NCBI GenBank assembly: GCA_038229135.1
Contig: JBBROS010000018.1
Coordinates: 1 to 64,000 of the forward strand
Source: JBBROS01 sp038229135
Lineage (GTDB): Bacteria; Pseudomonadota; Alphaproteobacteria; Acetobacterales; Acetobacteraceae
Reading direction: 5' to 3'
Length of the DNA stretch: 64,000 nt
The notes beneath the pieces were generated by a model. That model was not told the DNA's origin. It did not search any database and was given only the letters and a program-made list of their open reading frames with translations. Positions 56,226 through 64,000 of the stretch are shown here, piece by piece. A program made the translations under genes and the position numbers. The stretch's first letter is position 1. Each line of letters starts with the position of its first letter.

Positions 56226-57293
56226 CTACGCCGCCCGGCGGGCCATGCGGTCTGCCAGGTCCGAGTAGGCGGCGGCGAACTCCGCGACGTGCGCCTCGGT
56301 CACGTCCCAAGGCAGGCTCACCCGAATCGCCTCGCCCGCGAGCGTGCCCAGCCCCATGGCCTCCAGCACATGGCTCCGCGCCACCTTGCCGCTGCTGCAG
56401 GCCGCCCCGGCGCTGACCTGCACACCGGCCAGGTCGAGCGCGATCACCTGCGTTTCGGCCGGCACGCCGGGCAGTGCGGCGCATACGGTGTTCGGCAACC
56501 GATGCGCGCCGCCCAGTACGCGCGCACCCATGGCCTCGACGCAGCCCTCCACCTGGCGCCGCAGCGCCACCGTGTCCGGCAGCGCTGCCGCCACCGCGGC
56601 CCCGAACCCGGCGATGGCGGGCAGCGCGTGCGTCCCTCCACGCCGCCCCCGCTCCTGTCCGCCGCCCGCGATCGATGCCGCCACCTCCCGCCCAGGCGCC
56701 AACAGCAGCGCCCCGGCGCCGGCCGGCCCGCCGAGCTTGTGCGACGACACCGCCAGGCTATCCGCCCCCAGCGCGTGCAGATCGACCACGATCCGACCCG
56801 CCGCCTGCACCGCGTCCACGTGCAACCAGGCCCCGACCGCCCGGCACAGACGGGCCGCCTCGGAAACGGGCTGGATGGTCCCCGTCTCGTTGTTCGCCAG
56901 CATCAGGCACAGCAGCACGTGGCCGCCCGCAAGCATTCGCTCGAGCGCCACGAGGTCCACCACGCCATCCGCGTCGACCGGCACCACCTCCGCCCCGGGG
57001 ACGGCCGCCCGCACCGCGTCGTGCTCGACGGCCGACCGCAGCACCCGGGGCCGGGAGCACCCGTGGATGGCCAGTGCATTCGCCTCCGTCCCACCCGAGG
57101 TGAACACCACTCCTTCCGGCGCCGCCCCGAACCGCCGCGCCACGGCGCGCCGCGCCGCCTCGAGCACCGCGCGGGCCGCCCGCCCGGCCGCATGCACGCT
57201 CGATGCGTTGCCGCCAAGCTGCATCGCTTCGAGCGCCGCCGCAGCCGCCTCGGGGCGGACCGGCTCCGTCGCGTTCGCGTCGAGGTAGGCCAC
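56226..57293 (-). CDS. Second NifS-type cysteine desulfurase
   Basis: A 355-residue PLP-dependent desulfurase paralogous to the adjacent iscS. It keeps the cofactor lysine Lys186 (SSHKLGGPAGAG), Cys299 in SAGAACSSGK and the family block VFTSGGTEANALAIHG. It is shorter than IscS. The start is a GTG at the edge of a short gap after cysE. Such a paralogue beside iscS occurs in alphaproteobacteria; its acceptor is unknown. Confidence 0.92.
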   Translation of the reverse strand: MAYLDANATEPVRPEAAAAALEAMQLGGNASSVHAAGRAARAVLEAARRAVARRFGAAPEGVVFTSGGTEANALAIHGCSRPRVLRSAVEHDAVRAAVPGAEVVPVDADGVVDLVALERMLAGGHVLLCLMLANNETGTIQPVSEAARLCRAVGAWLHVDAVQAAGRIVVDLHALGADSLAVSSHKLGGPAGAGALLLAPGREVAASIAGGGQERGRRGGTHALPAIAGFGAAVAAALPDTVALRRQVEGCVEAMGARVLGGAHRLPNTVCAALPGVPAETQVIALDLAGVQVSAGAACSSGKVARSHVLEAMGLGTLAGEAIRVSLPWDVTEAHVAEFAAAYSDLADRMARRAA

Positions 57294-57303
57294 CTACCCG
57301 TGC

Positions 57304-58005
57304 CTACCCGTCCTGGGCCGGGGACCGCTGCAATGCCGTTACCCGCGCCTCCAACGCCAGCAACTCCGCGCGTAACGCTTCGATGGTGCATAGCAGCGGG
57401 TCCGGCGCGTCGTCGCAGGGCGTCCCATAGGCGACGAAGCCACCCCGTGCCGGCGGGGGCGCCATGGCCCCGTCCGCGCGCCGCGCAGTGTCCCGCTCCA
57501 CGGGCCGTGCCGGGATGCCTACCACCGTCTCATTTGCTGCCACGGGCCGCACCACCACGGCATTCGCGCCCACCCGCGCGTTCTCGCCCACCAGGATGGC
57601 GCCCAGTATCTTCGCCCCGGCCCCGATGATCACCCCATTCCCGATCGTCGGATGCCGCTTGCCCCGCTCGGTGCTGGTGCCGCCCAGCGTGACCTGGTGA
57701 TACAGGTAGACGTCGTCTCCGATCTCCGCGGTTTCGCCAATGACCACGCCCATCCCGTGGTCGATCACAAGCCGCCGTCCGATCATGGCGGCCGGGTGGA
57801 TCTCGATGCCGGTCAGGAAACGGGCCAGATGCATCACCATCCGTGCCGGCAGGCGGAAGCCGCGCCGCCACAAGCCGTGGCCCAACTTATGGAAAAGCAC
57901 GGCATGCAACCCGGGGTAGCAGAGCAAGATCTCCGCCACGGACCGGGCCGCAGGGTCGCGCAGCTGGTATGTCCGAACCGCCTCACGCAGAAACATGAAT
58001 GCCAT
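57304..58005 (-). CDS. cysE: Serine O-acetyltransferase
   Basis: It acetylates serine to O-acetylserine, the precursor of cysteine. The 233-residue protein has the N-terminal helical region (LLCYPGLHAVLFHKLGHGLW) and a left-handed beta-helix with the catalytic histidine region IDHGMGVVIGETA and YHQVTLGGT. It heads the desulfurase cluster, so cysteine supply and sulfur use are encoded together. Confidence 0.96.
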   Translation of the reverse strand: MAFMFLREAVRTYQLRDPAARSVAEILLCYPGLHAVLFHKLGHGLWRRGFRLPARMVMHLARFLTGIEIHPAAMIGRRLVIDHGMGVVIGETAEIGDDVYLYHQVTLGGTSTERGKRHPTIGNGVIIGAGAKILGAILVGENARVGANAVVVRPVAANETVVGIPARPVERDTARRADGAMAPPPARGGFVAYGTPCDDAPDPLLCTIEALRAELLALEARVTALQRSPAQDG

Positions 58006-58248
58006 GCGACATTTCCATTATGAAAACCACGACCAGCCCGCCTATATGTTGATCGCGCAGAGGCCGACGCGCCTCGACCATGGAGGAGCGGAGGACGATA
58101 CCGACCAGGTGGTGGCTTGCGGGCCTACGTCGAGGTCGGAAAGCTATGCTTGTTTCGGCAGCCCGGTCAATTGCCAGGTGCCGCCTGGGATCCACGCACA
58201 GGTGCGGCGGCCATTGCGTCGCGCCCCAACACAAACGATTGGAACGCC

Positions 58249-58914
58249 ATGCCTGAGGTGATGTTCGCTGGCCCCGACGGCCGGCTCGAGGGCCGCTACC
58301 ACCATAGCAAAGAGGCCCAGGCGCCTCTCGCGCTCATCCTGCATCCGCACCCGATGCATGGCGGGACGATGAACAACCGCATTTCGTACACCATGTATCA
58401 GTCGTTCCAGAAGCTCGGCTTCTCGGTCATGCGCTTCAACTTTCGTGGCGTCGGCCGCAGCCAGGGCCGTTACGACGGCGGATTTGGTGAGATCAGCGAC
58501 GCCGCGGCGGCGCTCGACTGGATGCAGATGGTCAACCCGAACTCGGGCGGCCTCTGGATCAGTGGCTACTCGTTCGGCGCCTTCGTCGGTATGCAGCTCC
58601 TGATGCGCCGGCCCGAGATCTCGGGCTGGGTCAGCGTCGCGCCGCCCGCGAACCATTATGATTTCGGGTTCCTCGCTCCCTGCCCCTGCGGCGGCTTGAT
58701 GCTGCACGGAGATAGCGACGAGCTCGTGCCGGAGCCCGCCGTGCGCAAGCTGGTCGACAAGCTGAACACCCAGAAGAACGTGCAGGTGGATTATCGCGTC
58801 TACACCGGGGCGGATCACGTGTTCGCAACCCACGCCGACACGGTGGGCGAAGCCATCGAGGACCACGTGGGCAAGATCCTCGCCCGCAAGGCCATGGCGC
58901 TCGCCGCCGACTGA
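58249..58914 (+). CDS. Alpha/beta hydrolase
   Basis: A 221-residue serine hydrolase fold of the COG2945/dienelactone-hydrolase-like type. The nucleophile is Ser108 in SGYSFGA. It also carries HPHPMHGGTMNN near residue 33, FNFRGVGRSQG near 64, an acid in GDSDELVP and a late His in ADHVFATH. The substrate is unknown. It diverges from cysE across a 243 bp gap with no other gene seen. Its placement next to Fe-S genes is common in alphaproteobacteria. Confidence 0.88.
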   Translation: MPEVMFAGPDGRLEGRYHHSKEAQAPLALILHPHPMHGGTMNNRISYTMYQSFQKLGFSVMRFNFRGVGRSQGRYDGGFGEISDAAAALDWMQMVNPNSGGLWISGYSFGAFVGMQLLMRRPEISGWVSVAPPANHYDFGFLAPCPCGGLMLHGDSDELVPEPAVRKLVDKLNTQKNVQVDYRVYTGADHVFATHADTVGEAIEDHVGKILARKAMALAAD

Positions 58915-58921
58915 GCCTGCG

Positions 58922-58944
58922 CCCTCCCCGCTTGCCGGGGAGGG
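58922..58944 (+). terminator. GC hairpin after the alpha/beta hydrolase, variant of repeat A
   Basis: CCCTCCCCG and CGGGGAGGG form a perfect 9 bp stem closing a CTTGC loop, 8 bp past the hydrolase stop and before tyrS. No T-run follows. It resembles the dispersed hairpin family but differs in the arms, so it may act as a terminator or be a diverged repeat copy. Confidence 0.55.
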
Positions 58945-58966
58945 CTGCCCGGTCTAAGCGCGCTTC

Positions 58967-60205
58967 ATGACATCGTTCCTCGAGGAGGCCGCCGCACGCG
59001 GCTTCATCCACCAATGCACCGACGCGGACTCGCTCGGCACCGCCATGAGGGCAGGGCCCATCGGCGCGTATGTCGGCTTCGACTGCACCGCCGACAGCCT
59101 GCACGTTGGCAACCTCGTGCCGATCATGCTGCTCCGCCTGCTGCAGAAGCATGGCCACCGCCCCGTCGTGCTCATGGGCGGCGGCACCACCCGCATCGGG
59201 GACCCGTCGGGCAAGGACGAGGCTCGCCAGATGTTGGACGATGCTCGCATCGCCCACAACATGGCCGGTATCCGCCTGTGCCTGAACCCGTTCGTGGCGT
59301 TCGAGGACCACCCGGCCCCCGCCATCATGCTCAACAACGCCGACTGGCTCGATCGCCTCGGCTGGATCGACCTCCTCCGCGACGTCGGCCCCCATTTCAC
59401 CATCAACCGCATGCTCACCTTCGATAGCGTGAAGCTGCGGCTCGAGCGTGAGCAGCCGCTGACGTTCCTCGAGTTCAACTACATGATCCTGCAGAGCTTC
59501 GACTTCCGCGAGCTCCGCCGCCGCCATAGGGTCGTGTTGCAGATGGGCGGCTCGGACCAGTGGGGCAACATCGTCTCGGGCGTCGAGTTGGTGCGCCGCA
59601 CCGACCAGGCGCAGGTGTTCGGCCTCACCACCCCGCTCATCACCACCAGCAGCGGCGCCAAGATGGGCAAGTCCGTCCGCGGCGCCATGTGGCTGCGCGC
59701 GGATCGGCTCTCGCCCTACGATTACTGGCAGTTCTGGCGCAACACGGAGGACGCGGACGTGGGCCGCTTCCTGCGCCTGTTCACGGACCTGCCGCTGGAC
59801 CAGATCGCCGTTCTCGATCGGCTGGAGGGTGCAGCCATCAACGAGGCCAAGCGCACCCTGGCCACGGAGGCCACGGCCCTCGCCCACGGCCGTGGCTCCG
59901 CCGAAGAGGCCGCCGAGACGGCCCGCCGCGCCTTCGACCAAGGCGAGGCCGCCGAGACCCTGCCCGGCCACACCGTCCAAGTGGCCGACCTGGCCCAGGG
60001 CATCCCCCTCGTCCGCCTCCTCGCCGAAGCCGGCCTTGCCGCCAGCAACGGCGAGGCCCGCCGCCTCATCCGCGGCGGCGGTGCCCGCGTGAACGACGTG
60101 GCGGCCAGCGACGAGGCCCTGGTGGTCACGGAAGCCGACCTTCGCGACGGCGCCATCAAGCTCTCCGCCGGGCGCAAGCAGCACCGCCTCGTCCGCCCGG
60201 GCTGA
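58967..60205 (+). CDS. tyrS: Tyrosyl-tRNA synthetase
   Basis: It charges tRNA-Tyr. The 412-residue class I enzyme has YVGFDCTADSLHVGN (HIGH variant), MGGSDQWGNIVSG, KMGKS as the KMSKS loop and a C-terminal S4-like domain (from about 345, LAEAGLAASNGEARRLI). The ATG follows the hairpin at 58922-58944. Confidence 0.97.
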   Translation: MTSFLEEAAARGFIHQCTDADSLGTAMRAGPIGAYVGFDCTADSLHVGNLVPIMLLRLLQKHGHRPVVLMGGGTTRIGDPSGKDEARQMLDDARIAHNMAGIRLCLNPFVAFEDHPAPAIMLNNADWLDRLGWIDLLRDVGPHFTINRMLTFDSVKLRLEREQPLTFLEFNYMILQSFDFRELRRRHRVVLQMGGSDQWGNIVSGVELVRRTDQAQVFGLTTPLITTSSGAKMGKSVRGAMWLRADRLSPYDYWQFWRNTEDADVGRFLRLFTDLPLDQIAVLDRLEGAAINEAKRTLATEATALAHGRGSAEEAAETARRAFDQGEAAETLPGHTVQVADLAQGIPLVRLLAEAGLAASNGEARRLIRGGGARVNDVAASDEALVVTEADLRDGAIKLSAGRKQHRLVRPG

Positions 60206-60211
60206 TCCCGT

Positions 60212-61387
60212 ATGCTCGCCGTCATCGTCGGCGCCGACAGCCTCCGCCTGCCCCGCTCGGGCGTCGGCCGCATGACTCTCGAGATCGTGCGGGCCATGCA
60301 GCGCCACCCGGCCGTCGGAAGTCTGCATCTGCTGATCCACGGCCACATCGTCTCGCCCGGCCCGGTCCTCGCCAGCCTCGACGCCACCCCCGCGCCGCCC
60401 TCGCGCCTCACCGCCCTCAAACGCCGCTTCGCGCACGTCCCCGGCGTGCAGCCCCTGCGGACGGCGAAGATCCGCCTGCAGAACCGCCGCATCCTCGCCA
60501 CCCTGCGCGAGCAATCCTCGGGGCGCGTCATCTACCACGAGCCCAACATGATCGCGCAGCCTTTGCCCGTGACCACCGTCTGCACCGTCAACGACCTCTC
60601 CTGGCATGCCGAGCCGGCCTGGCACCCGGCCGAGCGCCTGGCCTGGATCGCCCGCAACCTGCCCCGCAGCCTCGCCCAGGCTGCCCGTTTCGTCGCCATC
60701 TCCGAGTTCACCCGCGCCGCCATGGTCGCCGACCTCGGCCTCGAGCGTGACCGCATCGACGTCGTGCCGCTGGCAGCCGGCCCCGAGTTCCGGACCTTCG
60801 CCGCCGCCGAAGCCGCCCCGGCCCTCGAACGCCACCGCCTCGAGGATCGCGCCTACGTCCTCGGCGTGTCCACCCTGGAGCCGCGCAAGAACTTCGACCG
60901 CCTGGTCCACGCCCACACCCTTCTGCCCGAGGCGCTGCGGCGCGCCCGGCCTCTCGTCATCGTCGGCGGCTCCGGCTGGGGCGACCGCCTCGCCTCCGCG
61001 CCGGCCGAGGCCGCACGGCGCGAGGGCACCGTCCGCCTCCTGGGCCACGTCCCGGACGCGGACCTGACCCCCCTGTACGCCCGCGCCGCCTGCTTCGCCT
61101 ACCCCAGCCTCTACGAGGGCTTCGGCCTGCCCGTGCTCGAGGCCATGGCGGCCGGCACCGCCGTCATCGCCGCCGCCACCACCGCCACGGGCGAGACCGC
61201 CGGCGACGCCGCCCTCCTGGTGGACCCGCTCGACCCCGCCGCCATCGCCGCCGCCCTCGAGGCAGCGCTCACCGACCCGGCCCTCGCCACCCGCCTCGCC
61301 GCCGCCGGCCTCGCCCGCGCCGCCACCTTCTCCTGGACCCGCACCGCCGACGCCCTCGTCGCCAGTTGGCAGCGCGCCCTCGGGTGA
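60212..61387 (+). CDS. Glycosyltransferase family 4 protein
   Basis: It is a GT-B retaining sugar transferase, probably acting on an envelope or exopolysaccharide. The 391-residue protein has the C-terminal GT4 motif YPSLYEGFGLPVLEAMAAG (about 295-313) and the phosphate-binding VSTLEPRKNFDRLV stretch near 222. It begins 6 bp after tyrS, and its stop overlaps the next GTG, coupling it to a GT2 enzyme. Confidence 0.92.
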   Translation: MLAVIVGADSLRLPRSGVGRMTLEIVRAMQRHPAVGSLHLLIHGHIVSPGPVLASLDATPAPPSRLTALKRRFAHVPGVQPLRTAKIRLQNRRILATLREQSSGRVIYHEPNMIAQPLPVTTVCTVNDLSWHAEPAWHPAERLAWIARNLPRSLAQAARFVAISEFTRAAMVADLGLERDRIDVVPLAAGPEFRTFAAAEAAPALERHRLEDRAYVLGVSTLEPRKNFDRLVHAHTLLPEALRRARPLVIVGGSGWGDRLASAPAEAARREGTVRLLGHVPDADLTPLYARAACFAYPSLYEGFGLPVLEAMAAGTAVIAAATTATGETAGDAALLVDPLDPAAIAAALEAALTDPALATRLAAAGLARAATFSWTRTADALVASWQRALG

Positions 61388-62229
61388 GCCTCGCGCCCAC
61401 CTCGCTGGCGATCGTCATCCCCTGCTACAAGGTCCGCGACCACATCGGCGCCGTGCTCGACGGACTCGCCGAGTTCGGCGCCGCCATCTACGTGGTGGAC
61501 GATGCCTGCCCCGAGGGCACCGGCGCCTTCGTCGAAGGCACGTGCCCCGGCATCCACGTCCTGCGCCACGCCACCAACCGGGGCGTCGGCGCCGCCATGC
61601 TGACGGGCTACCGCGCCGCCCTGGCCCACGGCCACACGACCCTGGTCAAGATGGACGGCGACGGCCAGATGGACCCGGCCTGGCTCGAGACGCTCCTTGC
61701 CCCGCTCCGCCAGGGCCGCGCCGACTACGCGAAGGGGAACCGGCTCTCGAGCCTCGCCAGCCTCCGCCGCATGCCCCCCTCTCGCCTGGTCGCCAACGCC
61801 GCCCTCACCCTGCTCATGAAGCCCACCGGCGCCTGCTGGGCCCTGAGCGACCCGGCCAACGGCTACACCGCCATCACACGCCACGCCCTGCTGCGCGCGC
61901 TGGACGGCTTCACCCCGGACGACGGTTTCTTCTTCGAGTGCAGCCTGGTGGCCCGCCTCGTCGCCCTCGGCGCCCGCGTGGCCGACGTGCCCATCCCCGC
62001 CCGCTACGGCACCGAACGCAGCAACCAGCGCCCGGCGCGCAACCTGCTCCTGTTCCCGGCTCGCTGCGCCACCCTCCTCGCCGCCCGCCCCGGTGGCTGG
62101 CTCGCTGCCGCTGCGACCGCCAGCCTCACCCTCGGCCGCCCGCTCCCAGCCCTGCTCCTGCTGCTCGCTGCCTACGGCACGGACCGCCTGCGCCGCCCAC
62201 CTGTGTGGCGCCCGGAAAATCCCGCATAG
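61384..62229 (+). CDS. Glycosyltransferase family 2 protein
   Basis: It is a GT-A inverting transferase of the dolichol-phosphate-mannose/undecaprenyl-phosphate sugar type. The 281-residue protein has AIVIPCYKVRDHIG, VVDDACPEGTG, KMDGDGQMDPAW (metal/nucleotide DxD) and two hydrophobic segments at the C-terminus. The start is a GTG overlapping the GT4 stop (GTGA). Donor and acceptor are unknown. Confidence 0.9.
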   Translation: MSLAPTSLAIVIPCYKVRDHIGAVLDGLAEFGAAIYVVDDACPEGTGAFVEGTCPGIHVLRHATNRGVGAAMLTGYRAALAHGHTTLVKMDGDGQMDPAWLETLLAPLRQGRADYAKGNRLSSLASLRRMPPSRLVANAALTLLMKPTGACWALSDPANGYTAITRHALLRALDGFTPDDGFFFECSLVARLVALGARVADVPIPARYGTERSNQRPARNLLLFPARCATLLAARPGGWLAAAATASLTLGRPLPALLLLLAAYGTDRLRRPPVWRPENPA

Positions 62230-62245
62230 TCGCGCTGGGAGAACG

Positions 62246-63655
62246 ATGATGGACCAGCACGCGGCCACCACCAACGACGACACGCGCGGCATCGCCGCCT
62301 TTGCCGCCGGACTGACCTACGACGCCATCCCCGGCGAGGTCCTCGAGCGCATCAAGCTGCTGATCCTCGACAGCCTCGGCTGCGCCCTGTTCGGGGCGGG
62401 GCTCCCCTGGAGCCGCATGCTGATGGACACGCTGGCCGAGGTCGACACATCCACGGGCTGCACCGTCTGGGGCACTGCACGCCGCCTCTCCGCCCCCCAC
62501 GCCGCCCTCGTCAACGGCACCCTCGTGCAGGGCTTCGAGCTGGACGACGTGCACCGCGTGGGCGTGCTGCATGTCGGCGCAGTAACGCTTCCGGCCGTGC
62601 TTGCCGTGGCCGAGATGCGGCCCATGACCGGGCGGGATCTTCTGACCGCCGCCGTCGCCGGATACGAGGTCGGCCCGCGCGTGGGCATGTGCATGGGCCA
62701 GGAGCATATCGGCCAGGGATGGCACTCGGGCGCCACCGTCGGCGTGTTCTCCGCCGCTGCAGGCGCCGCGGCCGCGCTCCGCCTCACGCCGGACGAGGCC
62801 GTCCATGCGCTCGGCATCGCGGGCACGCAATCCGCCGGCCTCATGGCCGCGCAGTTCGGCGCCATGGTCAAGCGCATGCACGCCGGCCGCGCCGCCCAGA
62901 GCGGCCTCTACGGCGCACTCCTCGCTGTCCGGGGCTTCACCGGCATCGCCGACGTGTTCGAGAACGAGTATGGCGGCTTCTGCACCACCTTCTCCCGCTC
63001 CCTCGACCGCTTCGACCGGCGCGAGCTGACGGCCGGCCTCGGTGAGCGATGGGAGACGCTGCGGATCGCGCTCAAGTTCTACGCCTGCGTCGGCAGCAAC
63101 CACACCACGCTCGACGCCATCCGCCGCATGCAGGCCCGCCACGAGTTCGGCCCCGGGGACGTGGACAGCATCACCGTCCACGGCTCCCGCGTGACGGTCG
63201 ACCATGTCGGCTGGCCTTACATGCCGCAGGGCCTCACCTCGGCCCAGCTCAACCTGCCCTACTGCGTCGCCACCCTGCTGCTCGAGAACGACGTGTTCGT
63301 GGACCAGTTCACCGAGGCCATGGTGGCCGACCCGGCCCGCATCGCCCTCTCCCGCCGCGTACACGTGGTGGAAGACCCGGCCATCACCGCGCGGGGCAAG
63401 ACCTTCCGCCACATGGTCCGCGTTGAGGCGCTGCTGCAGGACGGGACGCGGCTCGAGGATACGGTCGAGGCGCCGCGTGGCAGCGAGCACAGCTTCGCCC
63501 GCCCCGAGGACGTCGTGGCCAAGTTCCGTAAGCTCGCCGCCCACCGCATCCCGGACACACAGGCGCAGCGCATCGTGGACGCGGTGATGCACGTGGAACA
63601 CATGGACGACGCCGCCACCCTGCCCCGCCTGCTCGCCCTCGGAGGACAAGAATGA
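62246..63655 (+). CDS. MmgE/PrpD-family protein
   Basis: It belongs to the 2-methylcitrate dehydratase/cis-aconitate decarboxylase superfamily. The 469-residue protein has LDSLGCALFG near residue 45, NGTLVQGFELDDVH near 93 and KFYACVGSNHTTLDAI near 280, all family blocks. Without prpB/C/acnD nearby, methylcitrate activity is not implied. The start ATGATG has GGGAG upstream. Its stop overlaps the next ATG (ATGA), linking it to an ABC transport gene. Confidence 0.9.
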   Translation: MMDQHAATTNDDTRGIAAFAAGLTYDAIPGEVLERIKLLILDSLGCALFGAGLPWSRMLMDTLAEVDTSTGCTVWGTARRLSAPHAALVNGTLVQGFELDDVHRVGVLHVGAVTLPAVLAVAEMRPMTGRDLLTAAVAGYEVGPRVGMCMGQEHIGQGWHSGATVGVFSAAAGAAAALRLTPDEAVHALGIAGTQSAGLMAAQFGAMVKRMHAGRAAQSGLYGALLAVRGFTGIADVFENEYGGFCTTFSRSLDRFDRRELTAGLGERWETLRIALKFYACVGSNHTTLDAIRRMQARHEFGPGDVDSITVHGSRVTVDHVGWPYMPQGLTSAQLNLPYCVATLLLENDVFVDQFTEAMVADPARIALSRRVHVVEDPAITARGKTFRHMVRVEALLQDGTRLEDTVEAPRGSEHSFARPEDVVAKFRKLAAHRIPDTQAQRIVDAVMHVEHMDDAATLPRLLALGGQE

Positions 63656-64000
63656 TCCCTCGCCGCACCCTGCTCGCCGCCAGCGCAGCACTCGCTGCCA
63701 CGCCGGCAGTCGCCCAGACCAGCCGCGTCCGCCTCTCCCACGGCTACGGCATCCATTACCTGCCGCTCATGGTCATCCGCGACCGCAACCTGCTGCAGCC
63801 GCACGCCGAGCGCATGGGCCTGGGCAAGCTCGACATCGCCTGGCGCACGTTGGACGGCGGCAACATGATCATCGACGCAATCGTCTCCGGCGCCGTCGAC
63901 ATCGCGGGCTCCGGCGCACCAGGCTTCATCATCCTGTGGAGCAAGGCACGCCAGAACCCCGCCCAGGCCGTGGTCGGCGTGAGCGGCCTTGGCAACGGCG
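63652..64000 (+). CDS. ABC transporter substrate-binding protein, partial (5' end)
   Basis: The first 116 residues of a periplasmic solute-binding protein of the SsuA/NitT-TauT type. It has a signal peptide with RR (MIPRRTLLAASAALAATPAVAQ), then RLSHGYGIHYLPLMVIRD and GAVDIAGSGAPGFI, the usual ligand-site blocks. It is cut by the window end. Coupling to the MmgE/PrpD gene suggests an imported carboxylate-like substrate, which is inference only. Confidence 0.85.
   Translation, partial: MIPRRTLLAASAALAATPAVAQTSRVRLSHGYGIHYLPLMVIRDRNLLQPHAERMGLGKLDIAWRTLDGGNMIIDAIVSGAVDIAGSGAPGFIILWSKARQNPAQAVVGVSGLGNG

Noticed and set aside
57995..58261. Plus-strand ORF of 88 codons in the cysE/hydrolase gap
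   Set aside because: Its composition is not coding-like, it runs into the hydrolase gene in another frame and lacks any family match. The gap is better read as a divergent promoter region.
58631..61048. Open frame of about 800 codons antisense to the alpha/beta hydrolase, tyrS and a glycosyltransferase
   Set aside because: It spans three well-supported genes on the other strand and has a low-complexity composition rich in Ala, Gly and Arg.

Overview
The window is high-GC DNA, with third positions almost all G or C. The genes are packed, and many pairs overlap by 4 bp. Gene content and order point to an alphaproteobacterium, probably Rhodospirillales and close to Acetobacteraceae. The grounds are the run rpsB-tsf-pyrH-frr-uppS-cdsA-dxr-rseP-bamA-skp-lpxD-fabZ-lpxA-lpxI, the Caulobacter-type fliX/flgI arrangement, a DksA with a single zinc-finger cysteine, an EipB-family envelope protein and a TIGR02302-type protein. 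The taxon is an inference from gene content only.

Region 1 (1-16450, minus strand) is the translation, isoprenoid, phospholipid and lipid A supply line. Ribosomal protein S2 and EF-Ts are followed by a terminator hairpin. Then come UMP kinase, ribosome recycling factor, undecaprenyl-PP synthase, CDP-DAG synthase, DXR, the RseP protease, BamA, an OmpH/Skp chaperone and the Lpx/Fab genes. LpxI is present but lpxB does not follow it. A glyoxalase and a YcjX-type GTPase end the run.

Region 2 (16450-19556) holds dksA, a frameshifted ORF coupled to fliX, then fliX and flgI diverging around an exact-spacing sigma-54 promoter, a rod-binding FlgJ-like gene and a FlgN/FlbY-like gene. Region 3 (19573-28833, minus) holds parC, recO, era, rnc, lepB, acpS, the bifunctional Rsh (p)ppGpp enzyme, rpoZ and folK. 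Region 4 (28916-37323, mostly plus) has an NYN-domain protein, a family-5-like uracil-DNA glycosylase, an inserted lower-GC P63C-domain gene behind paired inverted repeats, aspS, eipB, an SDR, an SMP-30 lactonase, csaA, a purine phosphoribosyltransferase and tRNA-Arg(ACG).

Region 5 (37407-46753) is accessory. It has an HD hydrolase resembling class I phosphodiesterases, co-directional with a SulP transporter that carries STAS and cyclic-nucleotide-binding domains. A class III cyclase with TPRs lies nearby. There are also a VPEP-tailed metzincin, a sterol-desaturase-like protein, a 56-residue PEP-CTERM-like protein, small envelope proteins and rpmE. Region 6 (46770-53066) has tlpA diverging from argH-lptM-lysA and then a TIGR02302-type protein. 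Region 7 (53069-58005, minus) has degraded two-component remnants, tRNA-Met(CAT), mnmA, fdx, two cysteine desulfurases and cysE, which together suggest a route from cysteine to sulfur transfer. Region 8 (58249-64000, plus) has an alpha/beta hydrolase, tyrS, two glycosyltransferases, a MmgE/PrpD protein and the start of an ABC solute-binding protein.

Two dispersed repeat families run through the window. One is an imperfect inverted repeat of about 87 bp in four intergenic copies. The other is a GC-rich hairpin in four or five copies, two of which are read in frame as protein. No rRNA, CRISPR array, transposase or integrase was seen.
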